NCBI GenBank assembly: GCA_018432645.1
Contig: JAHDSP010000493.1
Location: forward strand, 1-8,112
Direction of reading: 5' to 3'
Length of the DNA stretch: 8,112 bases
Source: Bacteroidales bacterium
GTDB lineage: Bacteria > Bacteroidota > Bacteroidia > Bacteroidales > DTU049
The notes under the pieces were generated by a model. That model saw only the letters and a program-made list of their open reading frames with translations, searched no databases and was not told where the DNA came from. Numbering within the stretch: the stretch's first letter is position 1; each line of letters opens with the position of its first letter. A program made the position numbers and the translations under genes. Below are positions 1-4,999 of this stretch, in pieces.

Positions 1-18
1 TCTGAACTGGGGTTTGTG

Positions 19-42
19 GGATTAAAGGATTTTGGGATTGAA
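19..42. repeat. GGATT repeats at 8-bp period
   Basis: GGATT occurs at 19-23, 27-31 and 35-39, exactly 8 bp apart, each followed by three variable bases. This gives three degenerate 8-bp units. The tract may begin before the window. Its function is unknown; similar degenerate GGATT tracts are familiar from Bacteroidetes intergenic DNA. Confidence 0.5.
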
Positions 43-46
43 TTTG

Positions 47-77
47 TAATTTGTGCTCATTTGTGTGCATTTGTGGA
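47..77 (+). repeat. 31-bp intergenic repeat, copy 1
   Basis: The motif reads TAATTTGTGCTCATTTGTG followed by a variable part that ends in TGTGGA. It matches the copy at 236-266 at 29 of 31 positions, in the same orientation. Both copies are followed within about ten bases by a similar AATAACAA stretch. No coding potential is seen. Confidence 0.75.
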
Positions 78-111
78 CAATAAATAACAACCCGTAATGT
101 CTATAATTTTA

Positions 112-128
112 TCCACAGATTAACACAT
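112..128 (-). repeat. Inverted partial copy of the intergenic repeat
   Basis: Read on the minus strand this is ATGTGTTAATCTGTGGA, which differs at two of 17 positions from the 3' part of copy 2 (TTGTGTTCATCTGTGGA). It lies between the two direct copies in the opposite orientation. With copy 2 it could form a long stem, although the distance is more than 100 bases. It overlaps a perfect DnaA-box consensus, TTATCCACA, at 109-117. Confidence 0.5.
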
Positions 129-190
129 ATAATTTAGTTTTTTAAGTGTATTTGTTAATTAATTTACTACTAATATCTTGCTAAACTATT

Positions 191-230
191 CAACTTATCA
201 ACTTATCAACTCATCAACTCATCAACTTTA
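191..230. repeat. 8-bp tandem repeat (CAACTTAT/CAACTCAT)
   Basis: Five head-to-tail 8-bp units are visible: CAACTTAT twice, CAACTCAT twice, and a final diverged CAACTTTA. The pairwise arrangement of the two variants suggests growth by slippage. Units have no spacers, so this is not a CRISPR array. Function is unknown; such CAACT(T/C)AT runs are a familiar intergenic feature of Bacteroidetes. Confidence 0.85.
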
Positions 231-235
231 ATTTA

Positions 236-266
236 TAATTTGTGCTCATTTGTGTTCATCTGTGGA
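236..266 (+). repeat. 31-bp intergenic repeat, copy 2
   Basis: This is the second direct copy of the motif at 47-77, with two mismatches in 31 bases. It ends in CTGTGGATTA, one base away from a reverse DnaA-box consensus (TGTGGATAA). It lies directly after the CAACTTAT tandem array and about 110 bp before rplM. Confidence 0.75.
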
Positions 267-323
267 TTAATAACAATTTTTTCAAAAATTTTAATTTAAT
301 AAAAAGATTAGTAATAAAATTTT

Positions 324-351
324 TTTGTTAGAAAAAAAATTATTACTTTTG
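324..351 (+). promoter_or_regulatory. Bacteroidetes-type promoter of the rplM operon
   Basis: TACTTTTG at 344-351 fits the Bacteroidetes -7 consensus TAnnTTTG. TTTG at 324-327 is a candidate -33 element, with a 16-base gap that is a little shorter than usual for this group. Transcription would then start near 355-358, giving a 5' leader of about 25 bases before the rplM ATG at 381. No Shine-Dalgarno sequence is seen in that A-rich leader, which is normal for the phylum. The start site is inferred, not measured. Confidence 0.65.
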
Positions 352-380
352 CAAACCAAAAATGTTGAAAAATAAAATCA

Positions 381-836
381 ATGGATACATTAAGTTATAA
401 AACGGTACATTTGAATGCTCAGACAGTGAATAAGGAATGGGTATTAGTAGATGCAGCTGGTCAAACTCTAGGGCGATTAGCATCAAGAGTAGCATATGTT
501 TTAAGAGGAAAACACAAACCTGGATATACACCTCATGTAGATTGTGGTGATAATGTGATAGTTATTAATGCTGACAAAGTAGTTTTAACAGGTAATAAAT
601 TTCATCAAAAAATGTATTATCATTATACAGGTTATCCACATGGTCAACGTGGAGAATCAGCAGAAGACATAATTAAACGTAAACCTACTTTTTTAGTAGA
701 ACATGCTGTCAAAGGTATGTTACCTAAAAATAGATTAGGGAGACAAATTTTTAAAAATTTACATGTTTATGCAGGTGCAGAGCATCCTCATCAGGCACAA
801 ACACCTAAAGTCATTGATATTAATAAAATAAAATAG
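381..836 (+). CDS. rplM: 50S ribosomal protein L13
   Basis: This encodes L13, an early-assembling protein of the large ribosomal subunit that binds 23S rRNA. The 151-residue product is full length for the Bacteroidetes form. Diagnostic stretches are WVLVDAAGQTLGRLAS near residues 20-35, VVLTGNK around 67-73 followed by YYHYTGYPHG, and the signature VKGMLPKNRLGRQIFKN at 110-126. The C-terminal AGAEHPHQAQTPK is also typical. The ATG at 381 follows the promoter by about 30 bases with an A-rich leader and no Shine-Dalgarno. The gene ends in TAG, and rpsI begins six bases later, so the two are co-transcribed. This L13-S9 pair is conserved across nearly all bacteria. Confidence 0.97.
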   Translation: MDTLSYKTVHLNAQTVNKEWVLVDAAGQTLGRLASRVAYVLRGKHKPGYTPHVDCGDNVIVINADKVVLTGNKFHQKMYYHYTGYPHGQRGESAEDIIKRKPTFLVEHAVKGMLPKNRLGRQIFKNLHVYAGAEHPHQAQTPKVIDINKIK

Positions 837-842
837 TAGAGC

Positions 843-1238
843 ATGGATAATAAAATAATTTCTGGTAGAAGAAAAGAAGCTATTGCTAGAATACGTCTGA
901 TAAAAGCAGAAGATGGTAAGCAAGAGATTATTATTAATAATAGAGATTATAAAGAATATTTCCCTTCATTATCATTGCATTATATTGTAGAGCAACCATT
1001 AAAATTAACTGAAACATTAGGACAATATAGTGTAAAAGGTAGATTGGATGGCGGTGGTATAAAAGGACAAGCTGAAGCTTTACGTTTAGCTATAGCTAAA
1101 GCTTTAGTAGAAGAAAATCCAGAATTCAAACCCATATTAAAGAAACATAAACTTTTAACAAGAGATTCTCGTATGGTTGAACGTAAAAAACCTGGTCAAC
1201 CCAAAGCACGTAAAAAGAATCAATTCTCTAAACGTTAA
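843..1238 (+). CDS. rpsI: 30S ribosomal protein S9
   Basis: This encodes S9, a small-subunit head protein whose C-terminal tail reaches the P-site tRNA. The 131-residue product shows the opening SGRRKEAIARIRL at residues 7-19, the signature GGGIKGQAEALRLAIAKAL at 70-88, and a very basic tail ending KNQFSKR with the conserved terminal arginine. It starts six bases after the rplM stop, and no ribosome binding site is obvious between the genes. A gap of about 110 bases containing a hairpin separates it from rpsB. Nothing is missing or unusual compared with the family. Confidence 0.97.
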   Translation: MDNKIISGRRKEAIARIRLIKAEDGKQEIIINNRDYKEYFPSLSLHYIVEQPLKLTETLGQYSVKGRLDGGGIKGQAEALRLAIAKALVEENPEFKPILKKHKLLTRDSRMVERKKPGQPKARKKNQFSKR

Positions 1239-1268
1239 TGCTGATGAAATATAAAAGTTTAGTATCCA

Positions 1269-1311
1269 AATTATTGAGACTACAAAATTTATATTGTACT
1301 ACTCAATAATT
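1269..1311 (+). promoter_or_regulatory. Hairpin in the rpsI-rpsB spacer, possible S2 leader
   Basis: A perfect 10-bp inverted repeat, AATTATTGAG (1269-1278) and CTCAATAATT (1302-1311), encloses a second short stem, TACAA (1281-1285) with TTGTA (1294-1298), across a small 2x3 internal loop. It ends 36 bases before the rpsB start. It lacks a following T-run, so it does not look like a simple terminator. In other bacteria rpsB-tsf is controlled by S2 binding to a structured leader. A similar role here is only an inference from position and shape; mRNA processing or chance in AT-rich DNA are alternatives. Confidence 0.4.
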
Positions 1312-1347
1312 GATATAATTAAGGAATGTAAACAAAAAAAATAATAA

Positions 1348-2181
1348 ATGGAACAATTAACATTTGATCAACTCCTAGAAGCTGGATGTCATTTTGGACA
1401 TCTAACGCGTAAATGGCATCCTAATATGGCTCCATATATTTTTATGGAAAAAAATGGGATACACATTATAGATCTAAATAAAACTTTAGCAAAATTAGAA
1501 GAAGCTAATCAAGCGGGTTATAATTTAGGTCGTGCAGGCAAAAAAATACTATTTGTAGGAACAAAAAAACAAGCAAAAGAAATTGTAAGTAATGCTGCAA
1601 AAAGTATTAACATGCCATATATTACTGAACGCTGGCCTGGTGGATTACTTACTAATTTTGTTACTATTAGAAAATCAATCAAAAAAATGCAACAAATTGA
1701 CAAAATGATGAATGATCCTACTTTTTCTAATATTTCTAAAAGAGAAAGACTACAACTAGCTAGACAAAGAGCTAAATTAGAAAAAACTTTTGGATCAATA
1801 GTAAATATGGTACGTCTGCCGAGTGCTATTTTTGTAGTTGATATTGTAAAAGAGCATATAGCTGTAGCCGAAGCTCGCAAACTAAATATCCCTGTTTTTG
1901 CTATCGTAGATACTAATGCTAATCCACAAATCATTGACTATCCTATACCAGCTAATGATGATGCTGCTAAATCTATACAAACAATTTTAGAAAGTTTCGT
2001 AGAATCTATGAAAAAAGGTTACAATGATAGAATAGGTGCTATGGAAGAAGCAGAAAAAGAAGATGAAGAATTTAGCGAAGAAAAATTAAAAGAAAAGAAA
2101 ATTAAAGTTATAGAAGCTTCTGTTGATGCAGAAGAAGAAGGAAAAGGAAATAAACAACGTAGAACAAGAAAAAAGGAATAA
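1348..2181 (+). CDS. rpsB: 30S ribosomal protein S2
   Basis: This encodes S2, which joins the 30S subunit late and helps hold S1-type or leader-mRNA contacts at the platform side. The 277-residue protein has the N-terminal LLEAGCHFGHLTRKWHPNM near residues 9-27, FVGTKKQAKEIV at 69-80, RWPGGLLTNF at 95-104, and VFAIVDTNANPQ at 183-194 followed by DYPIPANDDAAKSI. From about residue 230 it has a charged tail, first acidic and then basic (ending QRRTRKKE), an extension usual for Bacteroidetes. The start ATG at 1348 matches the family N-terminus; the only AAGGA lies more than 20 bases upstream and is too far away to guide it. The gene ends four bases before tsf. Confidence 0.97.
   Translation: MEQLTFDQLLEAGCHFGHLTRKWHPNMAPYIFMEKNGIHIIDLNKTLAKLEEANQAGYNLGRAGKKILFVGTKKQAKEIVSNAAKSINMPYITERWPGGLLTNFVTIRKSIKKMQQIDKMMNDPTFSNISKRERLQLARQRAKLEKTFGSIVNMVRLPSAIFVVDIVKEHIAVAEARKLNIPVFAIVDTNANPQIIDYPIPANDDAAKSIQTILESFVESMKKGYNDRIGAMEEAEKEDEEFSEEKLKEKKIKVIEASVDAEEEGKGNKQRRTRKKE
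2173..2177 (+). promoter_or_regulatory. Shine-Dalgarno-like AAGGA deciding the tsf start
   Basis: AAGGA lies within the last codons of rpsB, eight bases before the ATG at 2186. It is the only well-placed Shine-Dalgarno-like site in this operon. It argues for the short tsf start over the upstream in-frame ATG at 2123. Because the same bases encode the lysine-rich end of S2, the match may be partly accidental. Confidence 0.45.
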
Positions 2182-2185
2182 TTAT

Positions 2186-3019
2186 ATGGCAAACATAAGT
2201 GCAAAAGATGTTTATAAACTTCGTGATCTCACTGGACTAGGTGTGATGGATTGTAAAAAAGCTTTAGAAGAAGCCGAAGGTGATTTCGATAAAGCTATAG
2301 AAATTTTAAGAAAAAAAGGCCAAAAAGTTGCTAGTAATAGAGCAGATAGATCTGCCAATGAAGGTATAGTAATAACTAAAATATCTGATGATAAATCTTT
2401 TGGTATTATCATGATGCTCAATTGTGAAACAGATTTCGTTTCTAAAAATGAAGAATTTGTGAATCTAGCTAATGATATTTCAAATATAGCTTTACAAAAT
2501 AAAATAAAATCATTAGAAGATCTTTTGAAAGCAACTATTAACGACTTTACTGTTGAGCAAAGTATTAATAACTACATGGGAAAATGTGGCGAAAAAATTC
2601 AAATTTCCCATTATCAATATATTGAAGCTCCTGTAGTAATCGGTTATAATCACCATAATGGTCGCGTAGGTGCTCTAATCGGATTATCTAAATCTTCAGA
2701 AAAAGCTCAAGAGCTTGGTCATAATTTAGCTATGCAAATAGCTGCTATGAATCCAATAGCTATTGACAAAACTGATGTTTCTCAAGATGTTATAGATAAA
2801 GAGTTAGATGTAGCTAGAGAATTAGCTAGAAAAGAAGGTAAACCAGAAGATCTAATTGAAAAAATCGCTCAAGGTAGATTAAATAAATTTTACCAGGAAA
2901 GTACTCTGCTCAACCAAGAATACATAATGGAAAATGATAAAAACGTTAATGATTATATGAAATCTATTGATCCTGAAATTAAAGTTACTGAATTTTATAG
3001 ATTTGCTCTAGGATCGTAA
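2186..3019 (+). CDS. tsf: Translation elongation factor Ts
   Basis: EF-Ts is the guanine nucleotide exchange factor that recharges EF-Tu in the cytoplasm. The 277-residue product begins MANISAKDVYKLRDLTGLGV, the UBA-like N-terminal domain (residues 1 to about 45, with MDCKKAL and EGDFDKAIEILRKKG). NCETDFVSKNEEF at 79-91 contains the TDF motif that inserts into EF-Tu. The rest is the dimerisation/core domain. An in-frame ATG at 2123 would add 21 lysine/glutamate-rich residues inside the S2 reading region, but homology fixes the start at 2186. An AAGGA at 2173-2177, eight bases before this ATG and overlapping the end of rpsB, supports the choice and suggests coupling with S2. Confidence 0.97.
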   Translation: MANISAKDVYKLRDLTGLGVMDCKKALEEAEGDFDKAIEILRKKGQKVASNRADRSANEGIVITKISDDKSFGIIMMLNCETDFVSKNEEFVNLANDISNIALQNKIKSLEDLLKATINDFTVEQSINNYMGKCGEKIQISHYQYIEAPVVIGYNHHNGRVGALIGLSKSSEKAQELGHNLAMQIAAMNPIAIDKTDVSQDVIDKELDVARELARKEGKPEDLIEKIAQGRLNKFYQESTLLNQEYIMENDKNVNDYMKSIDPEIKVTEFYRFALGS

Positions 3020-3062
3020 ACTAATCAACTATTTTTTCATAATAAAAAAATTTTTTTTCATT

Positions 3063-3089
3063 AAGAGCCTCATTTTTGAGGCTCTTTTT
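3063..3089 (+). terminator. Intrinsic terminator of the ribosomal operon
   Basis: A perfect 10-bp stem, AAGAGCCTCA (3063-3072) and TGAGGCTCTT (3077-3086), closes a TTTT loop and runs into a T-tract ending at 3089. It sits 43 bases after the tsf stop. Its GC-rich core stands out sharply from the surrounding AT-rich DNA. It is a clear rho-independent terminator for transcription leaving tsf. Confidence 0.93.
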
Positions 3090-3620
3090 GTTTATTTAAA
3101 TATTACCATTATTGAATTGTTGCTTTTAAATAAAATTTCCTCATAATTTTTGATATAAAAACAAACTATAAAGCTTTATTTATAAATATGAATGATAGTT
3201 TTAAGTTTAACATAGTTAAAAAATTTGATTCAACTATTAACAATAAAAATATTTTATACTCAATAGATTTTCAACTCATAAACAGTAAATAAAAAATTAT
3301 TTTTATAAATGTTTAAAATAATTAATGATATAAGATTTTAATTAAATTACTTTTAATACATTTCAAATTTTAGCTTATAAACAAAATGAATAAAATTAAA
3401 AATTTTAGAAAATATTTCTATTAAAGGTCTATAAATAAAGAATTTAAAAATGATAAAATTACTTAATAAATATCATTACTTAATTTAAACAATAAATAAA
3501 TTATATTATAAAGCATTTAATAACAGATAGATACAAAATATTTTAAAAGTTTTAATATAAATCATTTTGATTAACAAATGCAATTTAAAAAAGATGCACA
3601 TCATATCGCTAGACAATATT

Positions 3621-3753
3621 TTTCTTTGATTTTTCTTTGCGTGGTTGACAAATAAAAGTAAATTAGATATAAAATGATATCAAAAAAACTTCAATAATTA
3701 TATCTAACAAAATTAATGTTTAATGTACAGCGCCAAAGAACTAGACAAAGAGA
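3621..3753. repeat. Nested imperfect inverted repeats
   Basis: Three pairs of complementary arms share nearly the same centre: TTTCTTTG (3621-3628) with CAAAGAGA (3746-3753, one G-T pair), TTCTTTGCG (3633-3641) with CGCCAAAGAA (3731-3740, one bulge), and a perfect TTAGATATAA (3663-3672) with TTATATCTAA (3698-3707). The tip holds the palindrome TGATATCA (3675-3682). Together they could fold as one long interrupted hairpin of about 130 bases. No coding sequence overlaps it. It might be a degraded inverted-repeat element or a structured RNA; the low-complexity flanks make chance pairing possible for the weaker arms. Confidence 0.4.
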
Positions 3754-3844
3754 CAAGCTATACATATTTTACATTGAGCATTTATGATTTATATATTATT
3801 TAGTCGTCCCCTAAAAAGTCAATTTGAATATTTTATTTTAAAAA

Positions 3845-3952
3845 AGGTTCTATAACGTTTTATATGGGTAAAGATTAAAAAAAAGTACTTTTATAATAAT
3901 GAATTATTATTGGCTAGCTAAATATTAACCCACTCAAAACGTTATAGAACCT
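3845..3952. repeat. Element with perfect 17-bp terminal inverted repeats
   Basis: AGGTTCTATAACGTTTT at 3845-3861 is matched exactly by its reverse complement at 3936-3952. The pairing continues in the same register inside the element: TGGGT (3865-3869) with ACCCA (3928-3932), then scattered A/T pairs. The centre contains two palindromes, AAAAGTACTTTT (3881-3892) and GCTAGC (3913-3918). This could be a miniature transposable element (a MITE) or paired insertion-sequence ends. It lies 15 bases beyond the end of the minus-strand glycosyltransferase, and on that strand the second arm is followed by a T-run, so it may also serve as a terminator. No clear target duplication is seen. Confidence 0.6.
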
Positions 3953-3967
3953 AAATATTTTTATTCA

Positions 3968-4999
3968 TTAGTTTGATTTTGAGTTTTGCACATAATGAAA
4001 CTTTAGTTTATTAAATTTCTTTTTATTTCTTAAAAAATAATCGATAAGTATTGATCTAGGATATAAAAATTTAATAGTTTCTGGATTAATTTTAGGATCG
4101 TAATATTTTTTTAAATTATCAAAATCTTTATATGCAAGTGAAATAGCTTTAATATTAGAAAATTTGCCTGTAATAAAATAAAATAAAATCATTAAATATT
4201 CGATTAAATGTCTTATTTTATATACTTTTCTGAAAATATAAGGAGGAAGGTTTTTATACAGCATTAAATAATTATTTCTAATATTCAAAAATAGTTTTTT
4301 AGGATCATTATATTGCAAACTGGCACCACCTAAATGATAAATTTTACTTTGAGGAATACAAGCTAATTTATAGCCGAGATGTTGTATACGCCAGCATAAA
4401 TCTATTTCTTCCATATGAGCAAAAAAACGTTCATCAAAGCCCCCCAGTTGAATATAAATAGAAGACCTTATCACAAAACAAGCACCCGAGGCCCAAAATA
4501 TATCAATTATATCATCATATTGCCCTGTATCTTTTTCTATGGTATTAAATATGCGTCCTCTACAAAATGGATAACCCCATTTATCCACATAACCACCAGC
4601 AGCACCAGCATACTCGAAATATTCTGGATTGTTGAAACTAAGTATTTTAGGTTGTAAAGCTGCATAATCCTTATTTTTTTCTAAAAAATCTATCAAAGGC
4701 TCACACCAGTTATTGGAAACTGCCACATCAGAATTCAATAGAATATAATAATCACTCTCTATTTGTTTTAGCCCTTCATTATATCCTTTAGCAAAGCCAT
4801 AATTTTCATTCAGGGTAATTAATTTTATGTCATCTGGATAATTTTTTTGTAACCAATCTATGCTTTCATCAGTAGAGCCGTTATCTATTACATAAATTTG
4901 ATAATTACAAGAGTTGTATTTAACGAGAATAGGTATAAATTTTTGAAGGAGAGATATTCCATTCCAATTAAGTATTACTACAGAAACTAAAGGCATCAT
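3968..4999 (-). CDS. Family 2 glycosyltransferase (rhamnosyltransferase-like)
   Basis: This is a GT-A fold glycosyltransferase of 343 residues that would transfer a sugar from a nucleotide donor; donor and acceptor cannot be read from the sequence. Visible features are the N-terminal VSVVILNWNG (5-14), VIDNGSTDES (37-46), NENYGFAKGYNEGL (64-77), the DxD-like metal site LLNSDV (87-92), SGACFVIR (171-178) and the acceptor-side motif GGFDERFFAHMEEIDLCWR (186-204), where an acidic residue would be the catalytic base. A weak hydrophobic patch near 266-277 may allow membrane contact. Its ATG shares one base with the stop of the upstream GWxTD gene (TAATG), so translation is probably coupled; a second ATG follows directly at 4996. 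The family serves cell-wall, lipopolysaccharide and exopolysaccharide synthesis; which one applies here is unknown. Confidence 0.9.
   Translation of the reverse strand: MMPLVSVVILNWNGISLLQKFIPILVKYNSCNYQIYVIDNGSTDESIDWLQKNYPDDIKLITLNENYGFAKGYNEGLKQIESDYYILLNSDVAVSNNWCEPLIDFLEKNKDYAALQPKILSFNNPEYFEYAGAAGGYVDKWGYPFCRGRIFNTIEKDTGQYDDIIDIFWASGACFVIRSSIYIQLGGFDERFFAHMEEIDLCWRIQHLGYKLACIPQSKIYHLGGASLQYNDPKKLFLNIRNNYLMLYKNLPPYIFRKVYKIRHLIEYLMILFYFITGKFSNIKAISLAYKDFDNLKKYYDPKINPETIKFLYPRSILIDYFLRNKKKFNKLKFHYVQNSKSN

Larger units (their letters stand above)
1..380. other. Non-coding repeat-rich region upstream of rplM
   Basis: No convincing coding sequence lies here. The stretch is AT-rich and carries several short repeats that are listed separately: GGATT units at 8-bp spacing (19-42), a 31-bp motif in two direct copies (47-77 and 236-266) with a shorter inverted copy (112-128), and a CAACTTAT-type 8-bp tandem array (191-230). 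The last 60 bases carry the promoter of the ribosomal operon. Mixtures of such degenerate repeats are, from general knowledge, common between genes in Bacteroidetes. The start of the region may be the end of a longer spacer outside the window. Confidence 0.7.
3090..3967. other. Long AT-rich gap between convergent gene blocks
   Basis: After the tsf terminator no open frame of convincing size or family resemblance exists on either strand up to the glycosyltransferase stop at 3968. Most of 3090-3590 is almost pure A/T with frequent stops in all frames. From about 3590 to 3820 the composition becomes slightly less AT-rich, with islands such as TCGCTAGAC, CTTTGCGTGGTTGAC, CAGCGCC and AGTCGTCCCC. 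Two dyad structures (3621-3753 and 3845-3952) are listed separately. The islands could be remnants of a decayed mobile element or gene, but I cannot identify one. Confidence 0.7.

Noticed and set aside
191..230. Possible CRISPR array
   Set aside because: Units are only 8 bp, directly abutting, without spacers, and there are no cas genes.
343..531. 62-codon open frame on the minus strand
   Set aside because: It overlaps the rplM promoter and coding start in antisense; the hydrophobic translation reflects A/T-rich codons.
1294..1319. TTGTAC ... TATAAT as a sigma-70 promoter for rpsB
   Set aside because: The gap of 14 bases is short, the first box lies in the hairpin, and Bacteroidetes promoters use TAnnTTTG instead of TATAAT.
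1518..1934. 138-codon open frame on the minus strand
   Set aside because: It lies wholly antisense to rpsB, whose protein is unmistakable, and its translation shows no family resemblance.
2123..2185. Longer tsf start at 2123
   Set aside because: It would add 21 residues coded within rpsB that no EF-Ts carries; the ATG at 2186 matches the family N-terminus.
3168..3179. Palindrome ATAAAGCTTTAT
   Set aside because: Short and mostly A/T in an extremely AT-rich stretch; no flanking structure or gene supports a role.
3827..3965. Target-site duplication AATATTTTATT / AATATTTTTATT around the 17-bp inverted repeats
   Set aside because: The similar flanks are low-complexity A/T, differ by one base insertion and do not directly abut both ends.
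4582..4590. Isolated TTATCCACA DnaA-box match inside the glycosyltransferase
   Set aside because: A single site in coding sequence is expected by chance and has no neighbours of the same kind.
4415..4657. 80-codon open frame on the plus strand
   Set aside because: It is antisense to the conserved part of the glycosyltransferase and has no recognisable motif.
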